From an uncultured Lachnospiraceae bacterium (GTDB taxonomy: Bacteria > Bacillota > Clostridia > Lachnospirales > Lachnospiraceae): a stretch of 64,000 bases of DNA. A program made the position numbers and the translations under genes. The notes beneath the pieces were generated by a model that was not told the DNA's origin, did not search any database, and saw only the letters and a program-made list of their open reading frames with translations. Positions 26,801 to 34,712 of the stretch are shown one piece after another. Where the stretch lies: assembly GCA_947650155.1 (NCBI GenBank), contig CANSUS010000007.1, forward strand, positions 25,637-89,636, read 5' to 3'. The stretch's first letter is position 1; each line of letters begins with the position of its first letter.

Positions 26801-27947
26801 TAACCTGTGCTGTCATGCCGCAGGATACACATTCTGCTGCAGTCCTGGGAAAAAGATACATGACACTGACTCTCCCCGGGTTATGCCCTGCCCGGCCTAA
26901 TCTTTGTAATGTTCCTGAAATAGTACGGGGACATCCCACTTGCAGCACCCTGTCAATCTCTCCCACATCAATACCCAGTTCCATTGAAGAAGTGGCACAC
27001 AAAAGTCTGAGTCTGCCATCCCGCAGGGAGATTTCCGTTTCCATCCTCTGTTCCTTTGATAAACTTCCATGATGCACTTTTGCAAAGCCTTCTCCTCCCA
27101 GTAAATTCACATAGTATGCCAGTTTTTCCGCATACCTTCTTCCTTCTACAAAAGCAATTACACTGCGGTTTCCCTGACAATATTGATAAACCAGTTTTCC
27201 CAGTTCTTCCCACACCGGATCTTTTCTTGCGCCTTTTGATGCATCAGAATAAGGACTTAATATCTCCAGGCGAATTTCTTTTTTCATAATCGGAGCTGCA
27301 ATCTTTACTTCTTCCGGCGCCAAATATTGTGCTGCTTCTTCCAGAGGTTCGATTGTAGCGGATAAACCTATACGCTGCAAAGGACGCTTACATAAAATAT
27401 CCAGACGTGCCAGAGAAAACATCAGATGCGCTCCTCTTTTCGTATCAATCAATGCATGAAGTTCATCCAGAATAACTGCTTTTGCCGTCGCCAGAAGGTT
27501 TTGTCCCGTCTTACTGGTAAGCATAAGATATAAAGATTCCGGTGTAGTAATCAGAATATGCGGCGGTTTTTTGATCATTTTCTGCCTGTCTTTTTGCAGG
27601 GTATCGCCTGTTCTGATTCCAACTGAAATTTTATCTTCTGCACCAATGCCTTCCAAGGGGCGTTTCAGGTTTTCCCTTATATCCGCCGCCAGGGATTTTA
27701 ATGGAGAGATATAAATAAGTTGTAATTCCTGTTTTAAAATTCCCTCTTCCGCCTGCTTTTTCATAGAATCAAGAAATACAAAAAAAGCAGAAAGCGTTTT
27801 TCCGGTTCCTGTAGGCGCCGATACTAACACATGATTTCCTTCAGAAATCATGGGCCATGCTTCTTTTTGTATTGGAGTTGGTTCTCCTAGTGTATCTTGA
27901 AACCATTTTGCACTTTCTTCTCCAAAGAGTTCTAACACATTTTCCAT
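23811..27947 (-). CDS. lhr: Lhr-type large ATP-dependent helicase
   Basis: 1378 aa, in the size range of full-length Lhr proteins (about 1500 in E. coli). Two RecA domains at the N-terminus carry Walker A SAPTGTGKTLSAF (about 41-53), DEVH-box variant VILDELHALID, motif III GLSATIE and motif VI QRLGRAGHNPG. The winged-helix and beta-barrel Lhr core follows to about residue 850, and then a long C-terminal extension. Lhr is a 3'-5' DNA helicase linked to repair. The ATG has CAGGAGC upstream. Just upstream are a tRNA gene and its terminator, so this gene starts a new unit that probably includes PilZ, HD-GYP and CcdA-TlpA genes. That linkage is unusual for lhr. Confidence 0.93.
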   Translation of the reverse strand: MENVLELFGEESAKWFQDTLGEPTPIQKEAWPMISEGNHVLVSAPTGTGKTLSAFFVFLDSMKKQAEEGILKQELQLIYISPLKSLAADIRENLKRPLEGIGAEDKISVGIRTGDTLQKDRQKMIKKPPHILITTPESLYLMLTSKTGQNLLATAKAVILDELHALIDTKRGAHLMFSLARLDILCKRPLQRIGLSATIEPLEEAAQYLAPEEVKIAAPIMKKEIRLEILSPYSDASKGARKDPVWEELGKLVYQYCQGNRSVIAFVEGRRYAEKLAYYVNLLGGEGFAKVHHGSLSKEQRMETEISLRDGRLRLLCATSSMELGIDVGEIDRVLQVGCPRTISGTLQRLGRAGHNPGRVSVMYLFPRTAAECVSCGMTAQVTREGGVEHVNPPSECLDVLAQHLVSMVAFKSYNLDEVMQILPRAWAFRNLTKEDVKSVLNMLAGDYEHDKDIPVRPRILYDRIHERVEGDGYSRMLAISAGGTIPDKGLYHVRTEEGIKLGEVDEEFVYESQKGDRFILGAFAWRIVNISRDTVTVTQAQVEGARLPFWKGEIKGRGKRTGEAFGRILCSLQKSYESGKLSDALKELGLDEAAVNISSYYLERQIKATGSLPDHKTIIIEHFKDSSGNSQLMIHSIFGRRINAPLALLAAQAAREQLGIEIGSVDEEDGFLLYSYGSGTLPEGILQRIDPAACIRQLEIMLPATPLFNMAFRYNSGRALMMGVRKNGRQPLWMQRLRSAEMLEQVVREKEHPLIRETRRECMQELWDSKGVLELLQDICSGAVQIREVYTETASPMSLPLQWSQEAAVMYDYAPTPRGIHNAVEEALKQEKELLQPGSNELAQLQEREKLPKDEKQLHSLLMAEGDLAAGELDIPVEWLENLAKGGRVVYLEQGLWIAAEQEAEYAAALKDSGAVEENKDSGDKERLHIVRRMLRYRGAADKIQTAERYGWSVSVSEGILNELCKRKEAVKQNEKYYHAAVYRMARIKTLKNRREEISTSPSENYMALLCSRMESSAPSKESMENTLKRYAGMAFPAAYWEQILLPGRVKNYRESMLDAYLSEGELFWKMEENGALRFDYQEEIDWDADLSERIEGLGENEKLIYEALLKRGASFMQALRGVSGEESPYEPLLSLLEKGLVYADSFVPVRQWLQKEKTKKAAARQRVNMRVKALHAGRWDVIRPVREKSTEEKLERCFDCYLIVSKETISVFGISWQEALSVLRVWEYTGQARRGYFVEGMSGAQFIRRKDYTSIIRMLNKPEKKLVWISAVDPVQCLGKILPHKEGRSFMNIPGNVIAFFGGIPVAVFERQGRILRIFEEKIQKECLKLFAEDFKEGRLFSPVKRIVVKEYPETAKEALVHARFQKEMQDYVLYR

Positions 27948-27993
27948 ATTCTGCTCCTGTCTGCATATTCATCACATATATAAAACAAAAAGA

Positions 27994-28021
27994 GCATTGA
28001 AAAAAACGTTCTTTTCAATGC
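27994..28021 (-). terminator. terminator after tRNA-Arg
   Basis: Minus strand: stem GCATTGAAAAG / TTTTTTCAATGC (about 10 bp) followed by TCTTTTTGTTTT. It lies 20 bases after the tRNA 3' end and closes the serS/DUF3881/tRNA unit. Confidence 0.85.
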
Positions 28022-28040
28022 CTTACCTTAATTCAAGGAA

Positions 28041-28112
28041 TGCTCCCAGTAGGAATCGAACCTACAACTAGCCCTTAGGAGGGGCTTATTATATCCATTT
28101 AACTATGGAAGC
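28041..28112 (-). tRNA. tRNA-Arg (anticodon CCT)
   Basis: The 72-base minus-strand sequence folds as a cloverleaf. The acceptor stem GCTTCCA pairs with TGGGAGC (one T-G pair); the anticodon stem AGCCC/GGGCT encloses loop CTCCTAA, giving anticodon CCT that reads AGG. The T stem GTAGG/CCTAC encloses TTCGATT. The discriminator is A and the CCA end is not encoded. It starts 11 bases after the stop of the DUF3881 gene and has a terminator directly downstream, so it may be processed from a longer message. Confidence 0.93.
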
Positions 28113-28122
28113 TTTTTGATTT

Positions 28123-29007
28123 TTAAAAATCAGGATAGTTAATAAATCCCTGAAGCCAGACCGTACCTTTAAACCGTCGTCCGACCTTTGGTTCACCGAA
28201 CAAGTCTATTATATTAATACAGACGTCAAATGTCAATTCATTACAGTTAATTGTTAAAATATAAATTTTTTCTTCTGTCATTTTGTTTGTAACAAGGCGG
28301 CATTCCATAATCTCTCCGAGTACAGAATACTGGTCGCATTCTACTCCGTAGGGCATAAAATAAGTATCTACAAGGCTGAAAACATCTGACTTTTGTATTT
28401 TTCTGGATATAATAGTATACATATCCATATCCTCTAATGTCAGAGTTTCAATCGCTTCCTCATCTCCTTTTCTTGCTGCCGCAATTAAATGATGTCTGTT
28501 ATTTGTCTCTTTTTTTGTTCTTTGTTTCTGTTTTTCATTTTTCATAATAGGCATCATAATTGTGCCCTGTATGGAAAGACCTGATAAAGTAAGGCTTGTA
28601 CCTTTAACAGGAAGTTTACCCAAATTTTTTGCTTTAATATACGTAATCATATCCTGGAGATAAAATATCAAAGAAACACCAACTTTGATATCATCACAAA
28701 TCCCGGCATAAGATTCATTTGCTGCATGACGGTCTATGGAAATATCTTCATTAGAACTGATACCGGTACCTCGAAGATAAGGATAATAATAGTCATAAGT
28801 AAATTTATCCTCATCATCGAATTCACCGCATACTGCTATTCCTATGTTTTCGGCGAAATCTTTGCAAAATTCTGCAATTACGGTTTCATTTGTTTTCGTC
28901 GTGTATTTTCGTTCATCCGCATTAATAATTACATCTGTTAATAATGACTGAAGTTGTTTTCTGTCCTGTAGTTTTGAAAATCCGATTGCCTTCATAAATC
29001 TATGCAA
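28123..29007 (-). CDS. DUF3881 family protein
   Basis: 294 aa. I place the start at a TTG (29007) with an AGAGGTG site six bases upstream, giving a protein that begins MHRFMKAIGFSK, the usual beginning of this family as I remember it; an ATG 36 bases further upstream lacks a ribosome site. The protein is soluble with no recognised catalytic motif. A Lys/Arg/Asn-rich segment near residue 160-175 separates two halves. DUF3881 proteins are found mainly in Lachnospiraceae and their function is unknown to me. It lies downstream of serS (gap of about 60 bases) and runs into a tRNA-Arg gene. Confidence 0.8.
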   Translation of the reverse strand: MHRFMKAIGFSKLQDRKQLQSLLTDVIINADERKYTTKTNETVIAEFCKDFAENIGIAVCGEFDDEDKFTYDYYYPYLRGTGISSNEDISIDRHAANESYAGICDDIKVGVSLIFYLQDMITYIKAKNLGKLPVKGTSLTLSGLSIQGTIMMPIMKNEKQKQRTKKETNNRHHLIAAARKGDEEAIETLTLEDMDMYTIISRKIQKSDVFSLVDTYFMPYGVECDQYSVLGEIMECRLVTNKMTEEKIYILTINCNELTFDVCINIIDLFGEPKVGRRFKGTVWLQGFINYPDF

Positions 29008-29068
29008 AAAAATCACCTCTTTTCTGTCAAAATAATATTTCATTCTTTTTATTATTGTATTATAACAT

Positions 29069-30346
29069 TTATTTTATAACAGATTGTCCGCCCATATAAG
29101 GCCTTAATACTTCAGGAATTTTTATTGTTCCATCAGCCTGCAGATTATTTTCAAGAAATGCTATCAGCATTCTGGGAGGCGCAACTACTGTATTATTAAG
29201 CGTGTGAGCAAAATACTTTCCATTTTCGCCATTTACACGGATTTTTAATCTCCTTGCCTGTGCATCTCCCAGATTAGAACAACTTCCGACTTCAAAGTAT
29301 TTTTTCTGTCTTGGAGACCACGCCTCAACATCATATGATTTCACTTTAAGATCAGCAAGATCACCGGAACAGCATTCTATCGTTCTTACCGGAATATCCA
29401 TAGAACGGAATAAATCTACGGTATTCTGCCATAATTTTTCAAACCACATTTTTGATTCTTCAGGTTTGCACACTACAATCATTTCCTGTTTTTCAAATTG
29501 ATGGATACGGTATACACCTCTTTCTTCCAATCCATGTGCACCCTTTTCTTTTCTAAAACAGGGTGAATAACTGGTAAGAGTCTGAGGAAGTTTTTCTTCA
29601 GGTATTATTGTATCAATAAATTTACCAATCATAGAATGCTCAGAAGTTCCAATTAAATACAAATCCTCTCCTTCAATCTTATACATCATTGCATCCATTT
29701 CATCAAAACTCATTACACCGGTCACAACGCTGCTTCTGATCATAAACGGGGGAACACAATAAGTAAAACCCCTGCCAATCATAAAATCTCTTGCATAGGC
29801 AATCACTGCAGAATGAAGTCTTGCAATATCTCCCATAAGATAATAAAATCCATTTCCTGCTACTTTCCTTGCACTGTCAAGATCAATGCCTTCCAATTTT
29901 TCCATAATATCAGTATGATAAGGAATTTCAAAGTCAGGTACTGCCGGCTCGCCGTATTTTTTGATTTCCACATTCTCACTATCATCTTTACCGATTGGAA
30001 CACTGGGATCGATGATATTCGGAATTGTCATCATTATTTTTTTGATTTTCTCTTCCAATTCCGCTTCTTTCGTTTCCAATTCTTCCAGTCTCTTTGCATT
30101 TGCAGCAACTTCCGCTTTTTTGGCTTCTGCCTCTTCCTTCTTTCCCTGGCCCATTAATGCGCCTATTTCTTTGGAAATTTTATTACGATTAGAACGAAGA
30201 TCATCTGCTTCCTGTTTTGCTTTTCTGCTTTCAACATCCAATTCAATTACTTCATCTACCAAAGGTAATTTACGGTCCTGGAATTTTTTTCTTATATTCT
30301 CTTTTACTGCCTCAGGATTTTCCCTTAAAAATTTTATATCTATCAT
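29069..30346 (-). CDS. serS: seryl-tRNA synthetase
   Basis: 425 aa, typical for SerRS. The N-terminal antiparallel coiled coil that grips tRNA-Ser (about 28-100) is rich in Glu, Lys and Ala. The class II core follows, with motif 2 SPCFRKEKGAHGLEERGVYRIHQF cut here as RKEKGAHGLEERG and HQFEKQEM, and motif 3 near the C-terminus in NTVVAPPRMLIAFLEN. It attaches serine to tRNA-Ser and tRNA-Sec. AAAGGAG lies about 13 bases before the ATG. No T-box leader is visible in the short 80-base gap upstream. Confidence 0.96.
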   Translation of the reverse strand: MIDIKFLRENPEAVKENIRKKFQDRKLPLVDEVIELDVESRKAKQEADDLRSNRNKISKEIGALMGQGKKEEAEAKKAEVAANAKRLEELETKEAELEEKIKKIMMTIPNIIDPSVPIGKDDSENVEIKKYGEPAVPDFEIPYHTDIMEKLEGIDLDSARKVAGNGFYYLMGDIARLHSAVIAYARDFMIGRGFTYCVPPFMIRSSVVTGVMSFDEMDAMMYKIEGEDLYLIGTSEHSMIGKFIDTIIPEEKLPQTLTSYSPCFRKEKGAHGLEERGVYRIHQFEKQEMIVVCKPEESKMWFEKLWQNTVDLFRSMDIPVRTIECCSGDLADLKVKSYDVEAWSPRQKKYFEVGSCSNLGDAQARRLKIRVNGENGKYFAHTLNNTVVAPPRMLIAFLENNLQADGTIKIPEVLRPYMGGQSVIK

Positions 30347-30426
30347 TTTATAACTATACTCCTTTCATATTGAAAATATCTCATCCGCATTAAATAGCAG
30401 ACGTTTTATTCTCAGCCTTCAGTCTT

Positions 30427-31485
30427 TCATTTATCCAAAACTTCAACTATGTAAACATTATTTGCATCTTTCAGATCTTTTACCCTATCTCCAAAAACCG
30501 GATTTCCAACTATATCACGTACAATTTTTAATACCGGTTTATCTGGAAATTCTTTATTCTGACGAAGAACAATTGCTACTTCCCCTTCACTGGTTCTCAC
30601 CAATGACCCAGCCGGATAAACAGCGGTAAAATCCAAAAATGCATTTACCACTTTTTTATCAAATTTTGTTTCTTTATTGGATTTTAGAAATTCTACTGCT
30701 TCATGGACTTTAACTCTTTTACATCCAATTCCACATATCATTTCATCAAAAGAATCACATATGCTGATCACTCTGCATTCTATTGGAATATCTGTAGCTC
30801 TTAAAGGATATCCCGAACCATCCATTCTTTCATGATGATATAATATTATATTTTTAACTCTTTCAGAAATCCATGTTTCCTGTCTTAATGCAGTATATCC
30901 ATAAACTGAATGTTTTTTGTATTCTCCTCTTTCCACATCTGACATTTCTTCTAAATCTTTGTCTGCATAGTTAATAGTAAGATATCTTAATCCTATATCA
31001 TGTAAAAGACTTCCCACACCAATATCATGTACTTCTTCCTGTGATAATCCTATTTTGATCGCAGTCAAAACTGACAAAGAACAAAGACTTAAAGAATGTT
31101 CATATAAATCTGAACTTCTTTCTTTTATATCGAATACCTGTTCCACTACTTCTTTTTCTTCTAAAATATTCATAATTACATCGTCGGCAGCATGATTTAA
31201 TGCCACCAATTCTTCATTATGATTATATGTATGTTTTTCCAACACAGTTTTAATCTGTGTTTTAACATTATCTTCAATATCCTTTTTTAAAATAGCGACT
31301 TCTTCTGCATCAGGAATTCTTTTTTCCTCAACATAAACTTCTGTAATTCCTATATCTTTTAATTTTTCAACATAATCAGGACGCAGCATTGTTCCTTCTG
31401 ATAATAAAATCTGATAATCAGGAGTTACAACAGCTCTTGCAAGCGTAGCGTCTGATTCAATATCATCTAGTTTACATAATCTCAT
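30427..31485 (-). CDS. HD-GYP domain protein (second copy), putative c-di-GMP phosphodiesterase
   Basis: 352 aa from the ATG at 31485, which has GGAGG seven bases upstream; the in-frame ATG at 31497 overlaps that site. No membrane helices. The N-terminus (about 1-100) resembles the DUF3391-like segment found before some HD-GYP domains. The catalytic domain has LLHDIGLRYLTINY and YHHERMDGSGYPL, with intact metal ligands and the GYP motif. A C-terminal beta domain follows (about 275-350). It lies between the DUF4446 gene and serS and is a paralogue of the 22102-23193 protein by architecture. Confidence 0.88.
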   Translation of the reverse strand: MRLCKLDDIESDATLARAVVTPDYQILLSEGTMLRPDYVEKLKDIGITEVYVEEKRIPDAEEVAILKKDIEDNVKTQIKTVLEKHTYNHNEELVALNHAADDVIMNILEEKEVVEQVFDIKERSSDLYEHSLSLCSLSVLTAIKIGLSQEEVHDIGVGSLLHDIGLRYLTINYADKDLEEMSDVERGEYKKHSVYGYTALRQETWISERVKNIILYHHERMDGSGYPLRATDIPIECRVISICDSFDEMICGIGCKRVKVHEAVEFLKSNKETKFDKKVVNAFLDFTAVYPAGSLVRTSEGEVAIVLRQNKEFPDKPVLKIVRDIVGNPVFGDRVKDLKDANNVYIVEVLDK

Positions 31486-31521
31486 AAATGCCTCCATCTG
31501 TATATTTCGACACAGTGTTAA

Positions 31522-32037
31522 TTATTTATCATTACCCATTGCAATATTCAATGCTTTTTCCTCTTCGTTCCCCAAAGAAATTTCACACTCGCCATTTTTT
31601 ATTTCTTTTGTGTAAGAGTAACACCCCTCGCTGCTATGTACTGAGTTTAAAATGAAACCATCATTATTTTCGTTTAGCAATGCAAGACTAAAACTTAATT
31701 TTCCGCCCATTTGCTGAAATGCATCATATTTTACAATTCCGATTTTTTGGAATGTCAATTCCATGTTTTTATACAGCTTTTTTATATCCTGTCTGTTTGT
31801 ATCCGTCATAGATTTTAAATCATGATTATCTTCGTATAACTTAATAATATCTGCTTCTAAACTCTTTGCATCTTTTCCCTGCATAAATTTATTGTATTTC
31901 TTTTTCAGTTTACTTGTCTTTGCTATTTGTACAATGGTCACAATAAGGAGGATCACAGTTAGTACAATAACTCCTAATAAAATGTATCCAATGTCTATCC
32001 AGCCAAGTCCTATACTATTAAAAAAATCACTGGACAT
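31522..32037 (-). CDS. DUF4446 family membrane protein
   Basis: 171 aa. One transmembrane helix near the N-terminus (about residues 18-40), then a coiled-coil-like charged region (about 42-95), then a compact beta-rich domain with GGKLSFSLALLNENNDGFILNS, the part I recognise as the DUF4446 core. It follows parB after about 75 bases. This position next to parAB is common in Clostridia. The function is unknown; a role at the membrane linked to chromosome segregation is only suggested by position. Confidence 0.8.
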   Translation of the reverse strand: MSSDFFNSIGLGWIDIGYILLGVIVLTVILLIVTIVQIAKTSKLKKKYNKFMQGKDAKSLEADIIKLYEDNHDLKSMTDTNRQDIKKLYKNMELTFQKIGIVKYDAFQQMGGKLSFSLALLNENNDGFILNSVHSSEGCYSYTKEIKNGECEISLGNEEEKALNIAMGNDK

Positions 32038-32111
32038 TTTAATAACCTTTTACCTTTCTGTTTTGTATACTTTTATTTGTATTTCTCTATATGGTATATA
32101 AAATCCAAAGT

Positions 32112-33014
32112 CTATCCATTTAGTTTCATCAAACTTTCAACAAGCCTGTCCAAATCTTCATGACTGTAAAATTCTATTTCAATTTTCCCAGCACCGTTTT
32201 CTTTTGATGAAACGGCAACCTTTGTACTTAAAGACTGTTTTAATTTTTCTTCAATATCCCTGTAAATTACTTCCAGGCTTTGATTTACCTCCTTTTTAGG
32301 TTTTTCAGGTTTATTTATATTTTTAACCAGTTTTTCAACATCTCTTACACTTAGCTTTTCATCAAAAATTTTTTGTGCAATAGAATACTGCTGATCAGCA
32401 TCTTCAATTGCTAACAGTGCTCTTGCATGACCTGTAGAAATCATTTCATTGATCACCATTTGTTGTACTTCATCACATAATTTCAAAAGCCTCATAGAGT
32501 TTGTTACTGCTGTTCTGCTTTTTGAAACTCTTTCCGCAACTTCATCCTGTTTTAAATGAAATTCATTCAACAGTCTTTTATATGCCTGCGCTTCTTCAAT
32601 AGGATTTAAATTTTCTCTTTGTATATTCTCAATTAATGAAATTTCAACAATTTCCTGATCACTTAAATTTTTGATTATAACAGGTACTTCCTTTAGTCCT
32701 GCTAACTTAGCGGCGCGCCATCTTCTCTCACCTGCTATAATTTCATAATGATCTTTTCTATCCTGAACAAGAATAGGCTGTAATAATCCAAATTGCTTAA
32801 TGGATTCTGCTAACTCCATTAATGCATCTTCATCGAAATTTTTTCGCGGCTGTTCCCTGTTGGGTTCTACCATTGTTATTTTAACTAAAGTTTCCGGTGC
32901 AGCATTTTCTTCTTTTGCGTTTTTATTTTCAGAATCTGTTTTACTATTTTTTGACTCCCCAACTGCATTTGGAATTAAAGAATCCAAACCTTTTCCTAAT
33001 CCTCTTGCCGCCAT
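32112..33014 (-). CDS. parB: chromosome partitioning protein ParB (Spo0J)
   Basis: 300 aa. An N-terminal region with the CTP-binding GERRWRAAK box (about 110-118) is followed by a helix-turn-helix (about 150-190, DEVAERVSKSRTAVTNSMRLL) that binds parS, and a C-terminal dimerisation domain. It loads at parS and slides as a CTP clamp, recruiting SMC and controlling ParA. It starts three bases after parA. The parS cluster at 34009-34140 lies about 1 kb upstream of its start. Confidence 0.96.
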   Translation of the reverse strand: MAARGLGKGLDSLIPNAVGESKNSKTDSENKNAKEENAAPETLVKITMVEPNREQPRKNFDEDALMELAESIKQFGLLQPILVQDRKDHYEIIAGERRWRAAKLAGLKEVPVIIKNLSDQEIVEISLIENIQRENLNPIEEAQAYKRLLNEFHLKQDEVAERVSKSRTAVTNSMRLLKLCDEVQQMVINEMISTGHARALLAIEDADQQYSIAQKIFDEKLSVRDVEKLVKNINKPEKPKKEVNQSLEVIYRDIEEKLKQSLSTKVAVSSKENGAGKIEIEFYSHEDLDRLVESLMKLNG

Positions 33015-33017
33015 TTT

Positions 33018-33785
33018 TTATTCACCCTTTCTATTGATTACTTCATCGGCCAACAACATATATGCTTCTGCACCCGCAGACTTTGGTTCATAAGAACTGA
33101 TTGGCATACCATAACTTGGCGCCTCTGCCAGTCTGATATTTCTTGGTATTATAGTTTTATATACTCTTTGATTTAAATGATTTTTAACATTTTCTACAAC
33201 CTGCATAGAAAGATTAGTTCTGGAATCATACATCGTAAATACAACGCCCTCCATGTCTAATTCAGGATTCAATCTTTCCTTCACAAGATTTACAGTGTGT
33301 ATCAATTGGCTCAAACCTTCCAAAGCATAATATTCACATTGAATCGGTACTAATACTGAATTAGCAGTAGTCATGGCATTAATAGTAAGCATATTCAAAG
33401 AAGGGGGACAATCTATAATCACAAAGTCATATTTATCTCTTATCCAGTCAACTTCATTTTTTAATATGTATTCCTTCTTTTCAATTCCTATCAATTCAAT
33501 TTCTGCTGCTGCTAAATTAACATTAGATGGTATTAAATCAACGCCCTCTACTACATTTTTAACAAGACAATCTTGAATAGAACATTCACCTAATATTAAT
33601 TCATATATTGTATTATCTAATTCATTCTTATCTACTCCAAATCCGCTTGTTGTATTTCCTTGCGGATCTGTATCAATTACTAACACCTTCTGATTTTTAA
33701 GTGCCAATGACGCAGATAAATTAATCGAAGTTGTTGTTTTTCCTACCCCACCCTTTTGATTTGCGATTGCAATAATTCTTCCCAT
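33018..33785 (-). CDS. parA: chromosome partitioning ATPase ParA (Soj)
   Basis: 255 aa from the ATG at 33785, preceded by AAAGGTG at eight bases; an upstream in-frame ATG or GTG only adds ten unrelated residues. The deviant Walker A ANQKGGVGKTTTSINLS is at residues 7-23 and the Walker B FVIIDCPPSLNML near 120. ATP-dependent ParA dimers bind DNA nonspecifically and are stimulated by ParB; Soj also acts on DnaA at the origin in B. subtilis. The gene heads the parA-parB-DUF4446 unit. Confidence 0.96.
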   Translation of the reverse strand: MGRIIAIANQKGGVGKTTTSINLSASLALKNQKVLVIDTDPQGNTTSGFGVDKNELDNTIYELILGECSIQDCLVKNVVEGVDLIPSNVNLAAAEIELIGIEKKEYILKNEVDWIRDKYDFVIIDCPPSLNMLTINAMTTANSVLVPIQCEYYALEGLSQLIHTVNLVKERLNPELDMEGVVFTMYDSRTNLSMQVVENVKNHLNQRVYKTIIPRNIRLAEAPSYGMPISSYEPKSAGAEAYMLLADEVINRKGE

Positions 33786-34008
33786 TGTATTTTCACCTTT
33801 CGTTAAACTTCGCAATCCGTTTTTTTAGAATACCCTTTTCTTTATAAATAGATATATAGAATTGATTTCATTTTTCAACGTTTTACTTTTCGATTATATC
33901 ACTTTTTTGGAGTATTTACTATAAGGAAAATAGACTATTACCAAATAAATTATAAAAGTTTAACTATGCAGAAATGATTTCTACAAACTAAAATACAAAA
34001 ATTTATAA

Positions 34009-34054
34009 TGTTTCACAAACCAATTTGTAAGAATAAAATGTTTCACGGATGGTT
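34009..34054. promoter_or_regulatory. two parS half-sites
   Basis: TGTTTCAC occurs at 34009-34016 and 34039-34046, each followed by a degraded right arm (AAACCAAT and GGATGGTT). They are 30 bases apart and in line with the two better sites to the right. Confidence 0.45.
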
Positions 34055-34075
34055 TTACAATATATTGGGTAGAAA

Positions 34076-34091
34076 TGTTTCACATGAAACA
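34076..34091. promoter_or_regulatory. parS site, one mismatch
   Basis: TGTTTCACATGAAACA differs from the parS consensus TGTTTCACGTGAAACA only at one of the two central bases, and the central change breaks just one pair of the palindrome. Expected to bind ParB. Confidence 0.85.
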
Positions 34092-34124
34092 TTATATTGT
34101 GTTTATATGATTTATAGATTAAAA

Positions 34125-34140
34125 TGTTTCACGTGAAACA
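34125..34140. promoter_or_regulatory. parS site, perfect consensus
   Basis: TGTTTCACGTGAAACA is an exact 16-bp parS palindrome, 49 bases from the previous site and upstream of parA. This is the standard ParB loading site of Firmicutes. Confidence 0.95.
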
Positions 34141-34181
34141 TTTTATTAGTAAATAATCACTTTGAAAATTAATATTAAAAA

Positions 34182-34697
34182 CTATAATTTTCGTTCCATT
34201 ACTACAATTGAATAATTTACATCCTGGGTTTCAATACCTGTAAATGTAAACTTATTCTTATTCCAAAAACATTTGCTTTCATTATTTCCTTTAATATATC
34301 CTAATCTTATAAATAAAAAATCACTCTTTTTTAAATAGTAACATATGTCTGTTATAATTTTTGTACCTATCCCTTTATGCTGAAAATTTTTGTTCATCAT
34401 AAACCATCCTATAAAAGCAGTTTGATTATTCGGATAATTTAATATCAAATCTAAGATCGCCACTAACCGTTCTTCATGATTATAAAAACCCAAAAAAAAT
34501 TTATCACTCATTGTTTTATTAGGTGGTAAAGCATTAAATACATCTTTTAGATTTTCATAAGTCGGTTCTGTTTTCATATACTTATAATATGTTGGATTTG
34601 CTTTTGCAAGATTATAAATATCGGTTATATCTATCTCAGTAAACTTTCTAACGCTGTACTCAGAAGATAAATTTTCTATCATAAATTTACAACACAT
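34182..34697 (-). CDS. GNAT-family N-acetyltransferase
   Basis: 171 aa from the ATG at 34697, which has GGAG about eight bases upstream; the ATG at 34712 overlaps that site. The acetyl-CoA-binding segment is visible as FMMNKNFQHKGIGTKIITD (Q/R-x-x-G-x-G/A form QHKGIG), followed by the last beta strands with IRLGYIKGNNESKCFWNKNKF. The substrate is not evident. The stop lies close to the parS cluster. It belongs to the AT-rich accessory block between parA and rsmG and has no operon partner. Confidence 0.8.
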   Translation of the reverse strand: MCCKFMIENLSSEYSVRKFTEIDITDIYNLAKANPTYYKYMKTEPTYENLKDVFNALPPNKTMSDKFFLGFYNHEERLVAILDLILNYPNNQTAFIGWFMMNKNFQHKGIGTKIITDICYYLKKSDFLFIRLGYIKGNNESKCFWNKNKFTFTGIETQDVNYSIVVMERKL

Positions 34698-34712
34698 ATA
34701 ACTAAACTCCAT

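Noticed and set aside
30347..30426. T-box leader for serS
   Set aside because: The gap to the upstream gene is only 80 bases and contains no T-box sequence or terminator pair.
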